Assembly: GCF_050624435.1 (NCBI RefSeq)
Contig: NC_134534.1
Coordinates: forward strand, 65,805,501 to 65,869,500
Origin: Tenrec ecaudatus
Lineage: Eukaryota; Chordata; Mammalia; Afrosoricida; Tenrecidae
Direction: 5' to 3'
Length of the DNA stretch: 64,000 bases
Shown in pieces: positions 22,441 through 35,188 of the stretch. The translations under genes and the position numbers were made by a program. Position 1 is the first letter of the stretch. Every line of letters starts with the position of its first letter. Below the pieces are notes generated by a model. The model made no database searches, was not told the origin of the DNA, and saw only the letters and a list, made by a program, of their open reading frames with translations.

Positions 22441-23220
22441 AAAGAAACCTATTTAATGATTCAACTTAAATGCCTCATTTACTATGGGCAGAAAATAGAA
22501 TCTGTCCATTTCAACTTTGCCATAGTAAAAACAAAACTTCTCACATGGAGTGCTTATGGGGATCAGTTATTTAGTTAATTGATTTATTCAAACCTCATTT
22601 AGTTCCTGGAAAGACTTCAGGCAAGAAAAAGACTGCATATAAAATTTCCTTAATAAAGTGGAAGAAATAGTTAGAACTTTGGATTCCTACCCAAGAATCA
22701 TAATACTGTTTTTTTCTCAATTAACCTGAAATGTGTATTTTGGCGTAGTTTAGCTAACTGAACAGGTGATAGCCTCAATACAAAAAATATCACATTTTGT
22801 TTAAATATCTTTGAAAGTCTTTCTGAAATATATTAAACCACTTTGCACATAAAAAGAGACATTTAATTTTTACTAAATAAAAGGAAGGTATAATGTAGAT
22901 TTACTCTCACCATTTTGAATATTGCTTCTTTGGATCATAGTCTAGATAAGAATTTCTTAATAAGAAGGGATTTCCCTACGCCTCATCCTTCATGGATATT
23001 TGGCCATATCTGAATACATTTTTGATTGTTCCAACAGAAGGGATGCTACTAGCCTCTGATGGGTAGAAGCTAGGGATTCCATTAAATAACATAAATAAAT
23101 AGGGAAATCCCAATTAATAAACAGTGATCTGTCCCCAAAGGTTGATGGTGTGATGGAGAAGAGATCTTGGTTCAGATTGAGAAAGATGGGGCTGAGTTGG
23201 TACCAACTATAGACTAGAGG
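22441..23220. other. Unannotated A/T-rich stretch
   Basis: No gene or confident repeat recognised. Confidence 0.5.
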
Positions 23221-23470
23221 TTGTGGTTACTGATAGGCGATGTCAAGTCAGCTCTGGCTCATACCCACCCCATGCACAAGAGAATCAAATACTGCCTGGT
23301 CCCTGACTACCCTCAACCATCTCTGCTCTGTTTGAGCCCATTGGTGCAGCCATCGCATCAATATATCTCACTAAGCATTTTCCTTTTGTCCATTGACCCT
23401 CTACTTTAACCAGCATGACGTCCTTCTGCAAAGACTGGTCCCTTCTCACGACAAGTTTAAAGGACATGAG
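23221..23470 (-). repeat. RTE LINE 3' end fragment
   Basis: The minus-strand translation includes 'VVRRDQSLQKDVMLVKVEGQ', then 'RYIDAMAAPMGS', the conserved RTE C-terminal block just before the 3' tail. Confidence 0.75.
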
Positions 23471-23646
23471 ATAAAGCCTTGCTATGCTATTTTCTAAGGA
23501 GTACTTCTTCTAACACAGATATTTTTGTTTTCTAGAAGTTCATGATATATTTAATATTTTCCCAATACTATCCTTCAAAGACTCCAATTCTTCACTCTTC
23601 TTTATTCATTGTCTATGAATAGAACAGAGGTACCCCCTCTGCCCCC

Positions 23647-23841
23647 ACTGCCATTGAGTTGATTCTGACTCATAGTGACCCTATAGGTCAGAATACAGTG
23701 CTCCTTAGGGTTTCCAAGACTGTAAATTCTTATGGTAATCAGGTGCCTCACTTTTCTCCTGAGACGCAGCTGGTGGGTTTGAAACATGAACCTTGGGCTA
23801 GCAGCCCAGTGCTTAAAACACTGTGTCACCAAGGTTCCTTA
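23647..23841 (-). repeat. AfroSINE (minus)
   Basis: It is near full length. The plus strand runs from 'CACTGCCATTGAGTTGATTC' through 'GCAGCTGGTGGGTTTGAAAC' to 'GTGTCACCAAGGTTCCTT'. Confidence 0.85.
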
Positions 23842-25095
23842 GAACAGAGATAGGAGATGGTTGTTTCTGAGTTTAATGCATTCTGATTTGCTTTTTTTCC
23901 CTAAAATAATTGGGCAGAAATATTCCTTTCACTTGAGAATTCTAATTACTGGTAATTGAAATTTTATTGTATTATTAGCTCCATGACTCTGGTTGTTTGA
24001 TCTGGCTATTAAGACTATTAAGTGTGACATTAGACTATTAAGACCATTCATCTTTTATTCTGGTTGGGGTGGTGATGGTGGGTGTGGGAAACAAGCAATA
24101 AATAAGTAGACAAATCAATGTGAAAAGAAATGAGACAATGAATCAGGATGATGCTTTATAGCGAAGCATTTCCGTTTGGATGGGCAGAAGTTCAGGGATG
24201 AGTGTGGCTCATGTTCTTAGCAGTGCCTTGCTTGTTCTATTGAGCTGCACACAAGTGACCTTGGATGATGGTTTCTTTGCATGGCCCAAGCCCTGGATCT
24301 CTTTATTGGCAAAGCAACTAGTGAGAAGACAACCATAGATGGGGATACACAAAGACTCGTCCTCTTGAACTGGAAACATCTCTCTGAAGTGGTTGGCACA
24401 TGCCTAGGAGCTGGGTTGCATCTTTAAAGGGATAGAATATTCAAGACTCACAAAGTGCTAGATTTTATCTTCCCTTGAGGTTTATCCAAAATGCCATCCA
24501 TAAAAAGAAATCTGGAAATAAAACCTTAAAATTCTATTGATTAAACACAGAAGTCTTTTTGTCGACTGCACTTCTGGATTTGATCATTTGAAAATTGCTT
24601 TCCCAGCTTCTACTTTTTCCTGTGTTCCATTTCTTCTTCAGCTTGGCATGTGCTTTGCTCCATTTACCTAATTTGCTAAATGGAAATGGGAATTCTAATT
24701 TATGTGGGAAGATTTATGTCAACCTTATTCTAAGTGCTGGTGGGGTTGGGAATAAGAACTAAATAAGTTGGACTCTGACCTCCAGACAGTGAATTTAATA
24801 ATAATTAATGCTGATGGCCTATATCACTGTAAATAAATGCTGAGGAACCATTACTTAAAGCTGAAGAATATAAGGGGAATTTCTTATTTAAAGATTAAGG
24901 TTTTTTTTTGGGGGGGGGGCAATGACCACAGTAAGCATAATAAAACAATTCTTTGGCTCATGTCAGGTGCAAAATAAATTAGATGTGACTATTGATTTCT
25001 CCCTGTCAGAAGGAAAGAAGAGTGAAGAAAATCAAAGTCTCAAAGAAAACAATTAGTCCAAAGGACTAATGACCCATGTGAATCACAGCCTCCAG
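23842..25095. other. Unannotated stretch
   Basis: No gene recognised. A homopolymer junction T9 followed by G10 lies near 24,900-24,920. Confidence 0.5.
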
Positions 25096-25615
25096 TACTT
25101 AGAGACCAGAAGAGGTAGATGGTGCCCAGCTACCATTACCTAACACTGTGGTTGAGACCAGAGAAGGTTGTGGACAGCCCGACAGAAAATTGCAGAACAA
25201 AATTTAAAATCATAACTATGAGCAGACAGACTGGTCTGCTAGAAATTGCTGGAAGCCCTGAGACTGTGGCCCCTTTATACACTTCCAACCTGGAACTGAG
25301 CCTGCCGCCAGAAACCTCCTTACAGCTGAGCAACAGACAGGTCTACACAGTGAAAAGTAACACTCTTGAGGGACATACTCCTTAGAATAAGTACCCATGC
25401 AAAACAGAAAGGGTAGCATTTGGTTCAAAAAGCTCAGAAGGCAGGGAGAGGGATGATCAAAATGGAGAACTCAGGAAGGAAGAGAGGAGTGTGGTTATAG
25501 TGAAGGAAATGCAATTAATGTTATGAAACAAAATGTGTATAAATTGTTTTGTGGAAAACTAAATTGCTGTACAAAATTTCATGCAACTCACAATGAACAA
25601 AAATGTCTTCCAGGA
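25096..25615 (+). repeat. Older L1-like 3' UTR (afrotherian type)
   Basis: 'GAGACCAGAAGAGGTAGATG' followed by 'GTGCCCAGCTACCATTACC' and, later, 'AACTAAATTGCTGTACAAAA' resemble the 3' UTR wording of elephant-lineage L1s. It is much more diverged than copies 1-6, so probably an earlier L1 lineage. Confidence 0.45.
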
Positions 25616-26809
25616 CTTAGCCCCAAACAGCAACGCTGGAATTCCTAAAACAGGAAAGCATTGTCTATTGTTTTACAAGTATTTTTTGTTTGTTTTAATT
25701 TCACCACGTTTCTTTGGGATTTCAGAATCAGTTTGTTCCTACAAGTAATAAATGTTAATAAAATTATGCCCATTCTACAACAAGGCATTTCAGCACAAGT
25801 TAACTTATTCATCCAAGTTACAGGGATTTGAGAACTTGAGTTTCCAGGACTTAACTTTTGCCTCCTGCCCAGTGCTGGCTTGAAGCTAGATTTGAGAGGG
25901 CTTCGCTAATTTGGATTTGTGTGATAGCACAGAATGGAGATACGGAATTATTGGAAGCTAAAAAATATGCTTTTGCAAATTACTTGCCTCTCTCCCTCCC
26001 CCCTTTACTAATGTGTCATCTGTGCTAAGTGAATGTGGTGATGATTTAATGAATACAATTTACTACAGACTTTAGCAAAAAATAAATTTGACTCTGGAGC
26101 AGCACTAATGATAGCATCTCGGAAATGAAAAGGACACCGAAAGGTCATCTGATTTGTCCTTCTTCCTGCAGACAGGCTTTCGCTCCTCATTGCAGGTGGA
26201 TGAGAATCAATCCTAATTCTGAAGTTATCCTGAGAAGGAGCTTTCACCAGCTCTCTCATTACAGCTAGTGCGAAACATCCATTGCTCATGGAAGATTCGT
26301 CTGAAGGACATCTAATTTCCCCCTACTGGAGTTCATTCCCATTTCCTCTAAATGAGTCTCCAGAGAGGACCACACAGGATTTCTGTTAACTGATCACTTT
26401 AGATAAATGGGATTGCATGAAGTTTTTAGAACACATCCCCCAATAACATATAGAGTAGATTTCACCTTAGATGCCATAATGATCATCATCATCATTATGA
26501 CTAAAAGGGGCTAAATCATGGTGTTTTTCTATATGGTGAAATAGGAATATCAAGTGATTTGGGGATCATGAGTGCTGGCTGCCTGGTGGGGGCTGATTTG
26601 GTATTGCATCTTGAGGTTAAATTCTGGTGCAGTTGAAAGGAATGAATGCTTCATGGATGGCACAGGCAAGGCCAAGGGGCAGGGAGAGCATGACCACCTT
26701 TGTCTCAACTATGGCTGTAAGCTCTTGGAAGACCTCCTAGTACTCAACATACTACCTAGGGACAATCTATATTGAAGGAGTGACTGTAGCCTCTTAAAAA
26801 AAATCACCT
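25616..26809. other. Unannotated stretch
   Basis: Mostly unique-looking sequence with a short ATC run near 26,480. Small open frames are present on both strands but none has recognisable content. Confidence 0.5.
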
Positions 26810-27130
26810 AGCCAAATACAATCATGTACTACATAATGCCCATTTGGGCAATGTCTCATTGTATCTGTGGTCATATAAGGTTAGAATAGAGTTTGGCCAC
26901 CTTGACTGAATAAGGGGTGCATAGCAGATATAACCATGCAATAAATGCAACCGCTTTCTGAATGCATCACAAATATCTCATGTCTCTTGTATGCAAAGCA
27001 AATGCACTGCCACCATATACTGGTAAAGTATATATACAACCTGTAACACATATGTCTTGATAATCATAATGATTTTTTGTATGAATGGCTCACATATGTA
27101 TTGTGAACTTTCTATTACGGTTGTAACATG
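26810..27130 (+). repeat. Possible old Tigger-like DNA transposon relic
   Basis: 'CAATCATGTACTACATAATG' and, near the far end, 'CTTGATAATCATAATG' resemble the left portion of a pogo/Tigger-type mammalian DNA transposon. Divergence is high and no terminal repeat pair is visible. Confidence 0.3.
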
Positions 27131-27150
27131 AAGTTTCCCTACTTACAAAA

Positions 27151-27330
27151 GAGCCCTCGTGATGCCATGGGTTTAATGCTGGGCACTAACTGCAAGGTCT
27201 GTGAGAGAAGATGAGGCAGTCTGCTTCTACAAAGATTCAAAGCCTTGGACATTTTAAGAAACTGGTCTCCTTTGTTCTATAGGGTTGCCATGAGTTGGGG
27301 TTGACTTGATGGACTTGGTTTGGTTTTGCT
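27151..27330 (+). repeat. AfroSINE (plus)
   Basis: It starts 'GAGCCCTCGTGATGCCATGG' and ends 'GACTTGATGGACTTGGTTTG', and carries 'TTCTATAGGGTTGCCATGAG' in the body. Confidence 0.8.
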
Positions 27331-28483
27331 AAGCGTATAATATGGTAATTTTCCCAATATCTAACTAAAGTAATGTCCTTTTTCACAGGATATATGTTAG
27401 ATGTTCTGTATCATAAAAGCATTGTTTTTGTCTTCCAGGATGGTGTTATAACTAAACTTTTTTAAACCTTGAACATGTCTTCATTTCTCAGGCCAATTTT
27501 CTTCTCTTCAACTTTCCCATTTAAATTAAAAACACTAAATTAACTTAAGAGGTCACTCTAACTTTCTTCTGATGGGGTTTTCAGTTCACACGGGCTATTT
27601 GTGAGTTATAAAAGCCAGAGTGAAATTCTGTGTCTGTGACCTTGAGCGTTGTGATGAGTTCTGATATTTCATACTCTGTATTTAGCATTCTAACACAAGG
27701 CTGCTTTGTCTTATGATGAAAGACAGAATCCAAAATCACGGGAGGTACCATAATGCTTCAACCAATCAGAGACCTCCATGCAAAATGCAGCTCCAATTAG
27801 GCTTGTTGATCACTTTGAAGTCTTCTTGCCAGAGGACTTTACAGACTGGCAGTGAAGTCATAAGGGTTGAGGAACGAAAGCTCTGGGGCTGAAATAAGGG
27901 ACAAACTCAGGCTTGATCCAGCACCTCTGCTACACTGCAGCATCCGAGTCCCACTGACCCATCTGTTTGCCTAGAGTGAATTTAAAAGGTGAATTTAGAG
28001 ACCAGAGGAAGAACTCTTTTCTTGCTTCTCTTCAAGTAGATCGCTTGCTATTAATCCTCTTTGCACTCCCATATATTTGTTGTGCCCTAACTCATGCCTT
28101 GTAGGATTTGTTTTTGAAGGGCTGAGGAAAGAGGGGGATAGGGTGGCCTGGAGCAGAAAGAGGAGACTGTAGGCATAGCTGAGAGTGTTGCATTCAGCCA
28201 GGTCAGTAACATGTGGAGACAGAGGCTGGCATTCCTCTGTTTCATCTAGATTGAATGGAATTCTAAGAAGGGGTGACTCCTCTCTTAATTTCTCCTTTGT
28301 ACTTTTTCTCTTTGTTTTCTCTGAACCTTTAGAAAGAGAGGATTTGGAAGGGAGGATGGGTAGAATGAATAAGATTATATGGGAGAAGATTTATCCTTTC
28401 CTATGAGCCCTGGCTGTATATGAATTAAGCCTTGGCTGCTAACTGCCAGGGTAGCACTACCAAAGCCAGAGAGAGACAAGGAA
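27331..28483. other. Unannotated stretch
   Basis: No gene or confident repeat recognised. Confidence 0.5.
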
Positions 28484-28690
28484 GGAGCCCTGGTGGTATG
28501 GTGGTTAAATGACTGGCAATTAACAGAAAGATTGGTGGTTCAATTCCACCTGCCACTTTGATGGTTAAAAATTATGTCTGTCTGATTCTGTAGAGATTTA
28601 CAGCCTTGGAAACCCAGTGGGGGCAGGTCTACTTCATCCTTCAGGATTGCTAAAAGTTGGAAATGACTAGAGAGGAATGGGTTTTATGTG
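28484..28690 (+). repeat. AfroSINE (plus)
   Basis: It starts 'GGAGCCCTGGTGGTATGGTG'. The B-box region is 'GGTGGTTCAATTCCACC', and the tail is 'GGAAATGACTAGAGAGGAATG'-like. Confidence 0.8.
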
Positions 28691-30670
28691 AACGAATCAC
28701 CGTTGCCTTGGGGGCTGTGGATCCTCTGGGAGGACTAAAGAATCCTATCAATGTTCGACAAATAGTTGCTCCTGGGTGGCACAGAGAAGTCTAGAAGTTG
28801 TGGGTGGAAATAGGTAGGCCCTTTGGGGTCCTTATCCCCTCATCTATGACTTTGAGCCTTGGATGCTGGCCCAGAGCAGAAGGGCTCTTCGAGACAGAAT
28901 CAGCCATGAACAGGATGAAGCTCTTCTAATTCTCAGACTCTAGCATTGAACAACTCTACAAAACTAGCCCTAACCTCTTATGCCCCTAAAACGTTTCTTC
29001 CTCTTTTAAGTGAAATAACAACCGCAAGGTTGTGACAGGCTGTTTGTGTATCCTGGGTGCTCTTGTTCGACAGGTAGATGTGAGATGGTGTCTGGGCTAG
29101 GGAGGCAGAAGAAAGACTGGAAGAAACCTTTTAAGTGTCATTACCACCCAGCCATCTCCTCTGAGTGTCACTTCATTCCGGCTCTCCTCTGTGCATTTGA
29201 TACTCCTATCTGTGTCTGGGTACAAACATTTTACTTATGAAATAATTGATGGCAATGGGTAGGGAAGAGTTTCACAAAGGTGATTTTCATACATTAAAGA
29301 AAAAAGGAGCCAAGTAAGGCACCTGTCTCTGTGGACTGTCTGTAAGGATTCATCCGCAAAGGAGATGCAGTCTTTCTTGATTTTGAATGATAATGGATAT
29401 GGGTGTTTCATTCTACAACTCAACTCAGAGATACCTACCTAAAGGGTCAGGCATCATGGATTGTTGGGCGGTGGGCACGCATGCCATGCTTCATGTAGGG
29501 TGGTTTCATGCAGAGAACTGAAATTACACAGATGATTCATTTACATATTTATTGTCTATCTTAGTCTACCAGACTGAAATGGAGAACAGTACCAGCAATT
29601 TTATAGACATTTGGACACAGAATTAAACAAGTATTTTGATGCTGAACATTTGTACCGACTATTACATGCATATAAGTATGCTGATTGGTACAGAAATATA
29701 GAGCTGATCGGCAAAACTCTTATTATGAAATCACATTTTCTTTTCATGGAATTAAAATACAGCAGCGATGGGAACAATGGTAGGAACACCATCAAATGGG
29801 AGAGAAAGGCGCTACATCAATGGTGCCGGTGGACACCTGCACAAACATGAGTCTGCTAAGTTGTATCCCCTTTACAAAAATGAAGTCAAAGCATCTTGTT
29901 TGCAAATACAATGAAATAAAGCATGTTGCGGCAGATGAATGAGACTAGACAAGACTTATCACTATGCATTCACCCGCTATTGAGAGTTTGTACTGAAAGT
30001 ATTTCAACAGACAATCTGATGGAAGTCTATTGCTATTATGTGTATGCACAGGACAGGGTAAACCTAACCAACCGAGAGAGCTGAAGAGAAGAATATGGGA
30101 TTGTGCTTGTTTTGCCCTGCAGCATGTGGAGCATTCACAGACTAGTAGAAGAACCCCTACAACACCGAAGACTCTGAGAGTGATGGTGCATCGTGCAATG
30201 GTACCTACGTGCAATGGTACCTAGCAAGCTTGTACCACGTGTAACTTAGAAATAGGACACTGTCTGACTTCATATGCCCCGGAAATTTAAGAACTACTAA
30301 TTTAACATTCAGTTTCTGATACTCTTATTTATTTAGTGTTTTTTTTAATCGTACTGAGTGGTTTTAATTTGGGGACTGTTTGGGACCATTAAAATGTCTG
30401 TGTCTTGAGAAAAAAGTAGGTTTTCAATCTGGTTTATAGGGAAATCACCCATGATTAGTCCCCAAATATATTTTATGTCATTGACCACTGATAAAACTGA
30501 ACAATTTCAACATAAATTTCCTTACACTTATTTTGGAATCTTTAAAATTATGCCGAGTTTGGCAATAAGGTTTTAATTCTAGCATTAAAGACTGAGGCAT
30601 GAGTTTAGGAGTTAGAGAATTGCTTGCAGCAGTAGTGTAATGGTAGTTCACAAAGAAGCGTGTAGATGTT
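28691..30670. other. Unannotated stretch
   Basis: A 79-codon plus-strand frame at 29,611-29,850 begins MDTELNKYFDAEHLYRLLHA. It has protein-like composition but matches no family I recognise, and I do not call it a gene. 'GTGCAATGGTACCTA' is repeated in tandem near 30.2 kb. No other feature. Confidence 0.45.
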
Positions 30671-30775
30671 AGGCTCCTCCTCATCTCCTCATGTGAATAC
30701 ATGTACACTCACGGGCACACACACAAACTACACACAAACACACACAACCTTCCCAAAGACCTGGTGTACTGAAAT

Positions 30776-30776
30776 G

Positions 30777-30820
<44 letters not shown>
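30776..30820. repeat. (AC)n microsatellite
   Basis: A near-uninterrupted CA dinucleotide tract within a wider AC-rich stretch (30,710-30,820). It creates a spurious Thr/His open frame. Confidence 0.95.
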
Positions 30821-30889
30821 CTATAAACTTCAGCTATGGTGTCACGCACATATACACTTGGTGACTTACCTTCTCTATTCCATTTTCTG

Positions 30890-32149
30890 ACTCTCTCCCT
30901 TTTTCCTCTCTTCTTCTTCCTTTCTTACAAAAAATCTTGCCCTTTTAAAGTGTAAAGATGCTATTTTGTAGCTATCCAACTTTAATATTTGGATTCCATC
31001 ATTAATTATACCTTTGAATACCAGGCATCACTAGATGGTTCCCTTCTGCAGAAGGTGCATCGTTGGAGCCATGAAAAGAGCTAACCTGCGCTAACCTCAG
31101 ACAGAGAGGGAGGCCATTATTTACATATATAACCAGTGAAAGAAACCATTCTACATTAATAATGGTAAATAACACAAGCAATTATCAGAGAACATAGTAA
31201 ATATTTTTCTTTAGTTTGCTAATAGGAGACACATCTAAAAGTAATTAGTTGGCCTATCTCAACTACATTGATCTCACAGATTTTCACTACAAATCTGAAA
31301 AAAGTGAAACATACTTTTTCAGTACTTATGGTAAAGAATTCACAGGTTGAAATGATTCAGTGCACCATTTGAAAACAAAGGCAATACTCAGCTCTGTTTT
31401 AGACTAGATGTTGAGTAGGTAGTTTACAGTCACTTTGTCCCATGGCCTCCATGCCTGACACCATAACATGAGGTGTTGGCATAGTAACATTAGACAGACA
31501 TTCATTCTGGTAGCTTTTAAATGCTGTACCAATGACATCCAATGTTGAGTTTTTACATAAGCTATGGAGAGGTAGGTAATGAATACATTTAGTAAGCTGC
31601 TTTATCTGAAAACCTAATAAGCTAGGGACTTTAATTTTTTGAGGAAATAAAGAAGGAATGTAGTCCTTGTTAAGCTATAACTAAATATTAATGTGATCTT
31701 CCTTGTCATGCAATTATGCCTTAGAAAATGGATTTTTCAAGTGTTTTAAGTTGGAACTCCAAACTAAGAAGTATGTTAAAATTTTCATAAAATTACTAAT
31801 TCAAAACAAACAAACAAACAAAAAAGAAAAATCCCCACATCGAATGAAACCTAATCCTCATTAAAATCAAAGTATTTTAAGCTTACCCATAGTGGTCACA
31901 GGACAGCCTGAAAGTGACAGTTCATTGTGACCTGGAGATTTCTTTGTAGGCTCAGTGATGAAGATATTACCAACAATCAGCGCTCTAGTATTAGTGTTAG
32001 CTACACCTTGTGGTCCCACAGTGACCACAGTGGTTTGCTCTAGAATCGTTGCAATAGGTGCAAGAGTTCTGGGTAGACAGGGCTGTACACTGTGGGACAT
32101 CATCTGTAGCCTCTGGTCACCAGCCAGCTTGAAAGCTTTAGTAGGAATG
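30890..32149. other. Unannotated stretch
   Basis: Mostly A/T-rich unique-looking sequence with a short (CAAA)n run near 31,805-31,828. The 31.87-32.21 kb interval is open on both strands, which argues against either frame being coding. Confidence 0.45.
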
Positions 32150-32310
32150 GCAAGGACCACAGACACAGACAGACCCTCAGGTCAGGTTCTGAATTTGGAC
32201 TTTCTAGCCTCTTGAATTGCAAGATGATACATTTCTGTTCTCTAAAGCCACCCACTTGTGGCATATTTTGTGATAGCAGCATTTGGGTACTAAGACTCAT
32301 AGGGAATAAG
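32150..32310 (+). repeat. MLT1-like LTR 3' end
   Basis: 'GACTTTCTAGCCTCTTGAAT', 'ATACATTTCTGTTCTCTAAA' and 'GCCACCCACTTGTGGCATAT' then 'TTTTGTGATAGCAGC' follow the 3' end of MaLR/MLT1 LTRs. How far it extends upstream is unclear. Confidence 0.55.
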
Positions 32311-33362
32311 AATTCTATATAAATTTTTATGACCCGGAATTTTAAATAAAATGAAATAAAAAATAAGTCTCCTCTTCCATTCTTATTCTTGGTTAATAAG
32401 ATTTTAACATGAAAAGAAGAAGAAAAAAAGCCTTATCTGATGAAATCTGACTGCAAATCTAAATTTTTGCTCAAAACATAAAATTTAACAAAGAAATTCC
32501 CTTTAGCACTTATTCTTATAGCTTACTGTGGTAAATAGTAAATTAGGGTAAATGCTAAATTAGGGAGTGGAATGCTAAATTAGTTGTGAATTACTTTATA
32601 ACATATGCCCTTAGGTTTACAAATATTTAGAACATAATGATGGGCCAACATGTGGAGTATTTAGATAATGAATGAGTATGCTTAATTTGGTGCTAATCAG
32701 AAGGTGGAAAAGACCTCTTGAAATATATATGTAAAGTCTTAGCAATTTTAGGAAACTGACTTTTCTATAGAAGAAACTGGCAATTTTCTATTAAAAAGTA
32801 AGGCATAAGGCAGCTAGGAATAAAAAAAAGACTACATTGCTTAATTTTCCTAGCTGATATTTGTCCAAATAATGTCCGTCCCAGTCTCTTTTGAAAGCGA
32901 CACAGGGTAGATATGTAGCTGTGTAGCTGTAACTCTCTGTTGATCCCATGGACTTGAATGGAAAGTAAACGTTCAGAAAATAATGGTGATGACGCATGCA
33001 CAAATATGCTGAATGCAAGTGATGTATGGACTGGTGATAAGAGTAAATAAATATAAATAAAAATAAAAACATCCGGAAAGTTATAATAAAATGTCCTCTA
33101 TTTTAAGGTAACGATGATTGAAAACCTACTTATACTCACACGCACATATTTAAAAGCCTGACTCTTTAGGAAGCCACAAAGGAATTTAGAAGGCCAAGTA
33201 ATTAGCATACAAATGTTATTGAATGATTTCTTCTGGAATATCTTTTTAAAGAAGAAAATACATACCCCCTATTAAAATGTCAAGCATTGTGCTCTGTGCT
33301 TTACTATTACCACATCATTCAATTGATAATAGTCTCGGACACTCTTATTTATAATAAAAGCA
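32311..33362. other. A/T-rich stretch with one decayed L1-type 3' end
   Basis: 32,985-33,072 retains 'CAAATATGCTGAATGCAAGTG' and 'GATGTATGGACTGGTGATAA' followed by A-rich sequence, a diverged plus-strand relic of the same 3' terminus found in copies 1-6. The remainder is unassigned. Confidence 0.5.
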
Positions 33363-33537
33363 CACACTGCCATCTAGTCATTATGATTCATTAAGACCTA
33401 TAGGTTTCTGAGTCTGTAAAGCTTTAAGGGAGTGGATCGCCTCATCTTTTTCCCGTGGAGTGGCTGGAGGTCTCGAACTATCTACCTTCAGGTTGGAAGT
33501 CCTACACTTACCTGACAGCTCCATTAGGACTCCTTAT
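33363..33537 (-). repeat. AfroSINE (minus)
   Basis: The plus strand runs from 'CACACTGCCATCTAGTCATT' to 'ACAGCTCCATTAGGACTCC', with 'GAGTGGCTGGAGGTCTCGAA' between. Confidence 0.75.
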
Positions 33538-34192
33538 AACAAAACCAGCAATCACCTGAAGATGCTTTTCCATAAAAGAGTTAAAAAAATTTTTTGTTCC
33601 AAGAACAAATGATTTGTAGTTGGGTATATGGTAAAGAATTTTTTTTAATGTGATTTTCTCTCTACCCCTAATATCTTTTGCTAAAGTTGTGATGAAATTA
33701 CAGTTTTATCTCTAGTCATACAAAAATTATCAGAGTAACATCCATTTCCCTTATTGAACTGTGTGTTACAATTATACATAATTGAAGAGTACATGATTGG
33801 TATTCTTTGTAGGCGTCTTGCTCTGAAAACACACAGTTGTCAGTTATATACAAACACCTGGTACAGCATTTACTTTTCAAAGAAGCCTTCCTAACAAAGG
33901 ACTCAACCAGATATCACCCCTTCCATCAGCCCAGCTATGTGCCTTTGAAGATGAAGAATTTAATCAAGATGAAAAGAAAACAAATTCTACATTGCTAACA
34001 GTGGGAGGGTTTCATTACACTGTTTTCTTGGCCATACCCAATTGTTCTGTTGTGTAGCGACAGTTTCTCTGTCCTGAAGTCTAAGTGTTCTGACCGACTG
34101 TATAGCCTCATGCCACTCTTGGCTTTGGACTTTAAGTTGCTATTGGTAAAAACAGCAGAAGACCTATTTGGTTTGTACTCTGATGGGCTCTT
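33538..34192. other. Unannotated stretch
   Basis: No gene or confident repeat recognised. Confidence 0.5.
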
Positions 34193-34381
34193 ATTGGAGT
34201 CCTTGGATGGTGCAAGTGGTTCCTAGACCAGGCTGCTACCTGCAAGGTTGGAAGTTCAAGCCCACTCAGGTACCTGGTTAAAAAATCCTGGTGGTCTACT
34301 TCAGAAAAAGTGGCCATGGAGCATGGGTGTGCTGTGACATATCCAGGGTCACCATGAATCAGAATCAGCTAGATGACAATT
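34193..34381 (+). repeat. AfroSINE (plus)
   Basis: It runs from 'GGAGTCCTTGGATGGTGCAA' through 'CAAGGTTGGAAGTTCAAGCC' to 'GAATCAGCTAGATGACAATT'. Confidence 0.75.
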
Positions 34382-34479
34382 AGTACTCTGGCCAGGCAAC
34401 CCCCAAGAAGGGACTGATGTTGGGGTACTGCAGACAGGAGGGACGTGCACAATCCAAATGAGGATTTGAGATCTGAATT

Positions 34480-34562
34480 ACCAACTAACCAACTAACCAA
34501 CCAACCAACCAACCAACCAACCAACCAACCAACCAACCAACCAAACAACCAGTATCCAACCA
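34480..34562. repeat. (AACC)n microsatellite
   Basis: A tetranucleotide AACC/CCAA array with a few TAACC variants at its left end, about 80 bp. On the minus strand it encodes an artefactual (LVGW)n repeat. Confidence 0.95.
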
Positions 34563-34639
34563 GGTGCTGAAACTTCATAATGAGGTGGAAGGGAATGAGG
34601 GGTTAAATGATGTCCACTGTACCCCTGGACTCAGCATCC

Positions 34640-34822
34640 CAAACCAAACCCACTTCCATAAGCTGATTCTGACTCAGAGAAACCCTAAATAAGGTTTCTT
34701 AGACTATAAATCTTATGGAAGCAGACAGACTCATCTTTCTTCCCCGGGGCAGTTGGTGAGTTTGAACTGAGACCTTGTGGTTAGCAGTCCGATGCCTAAT
34801 TTACAGCACCACCAGGGCTTAT
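34640..34822 (-). repeat. AfroSINE (minus)
   Basis: The plus strand reads 'AAACCCACTTCCATAAGCTG', 'GGGCAGTTGGTGAGTTTGAAC' and ends 'TTACAGCACCACCAGGGCT'. Confidence 0.8.
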
Positions 34823-34991
34823 GTTGTAGAAGGAAAAAAATCTCCGTTAAATGTCTCTCCCACTTACCCCTACTTCTTCAAACAAAACAAGGAGGCCCGA
34901 CATTAAACAAAGATTTTCAGATTGAAATTCAAGCACTAAGAACAGACATAGTTGTTATTTATGTAAATGTAAAGAATACTGAAAAGGTTTC

Positions 34992-35188
34992 AGGAGCCCT
35001 GATGGCATAGCGGATACTCATTGGGCTGCTACCTGCAAGGCTAGGTGTTTGAAACCACCAGCTTCTCCAAGGGAGAAAGATGAGGCTTCCTACTCCCTGA
35101 ACGTTACTGCCTGAGAAACCCACAGGGGAAATTCTGCTTAGTCTTATAGGGTTGCTATGAGTCAGAAATGACTTGATGGCAGTGAGTT
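34992..35188 (+). repeat. AfroSINE (plus)
   Basis: It is full length, from 'AGGAGCCCTGATGGCATAGC' to 'ATGACTTGATGGCAGTGAGT', and one of the best-preserved copies in the window. Confidence 0.9.

Noticed and set aside
30690-30890. Thr/His-repeat open frame
   Set aside because: It is a translation of the CA microsatellite.
31867-32215. Frames of 86-99 codons open on both strands
   Set aside because: Simultaneous openness on both strands and adjacency to an MLT1-like LTR end make coding unlikely.
34369-34578. (LVGW)n repeat peptide
   Set aside because: It is a translation of the AACC microsatellite on the minus strand.
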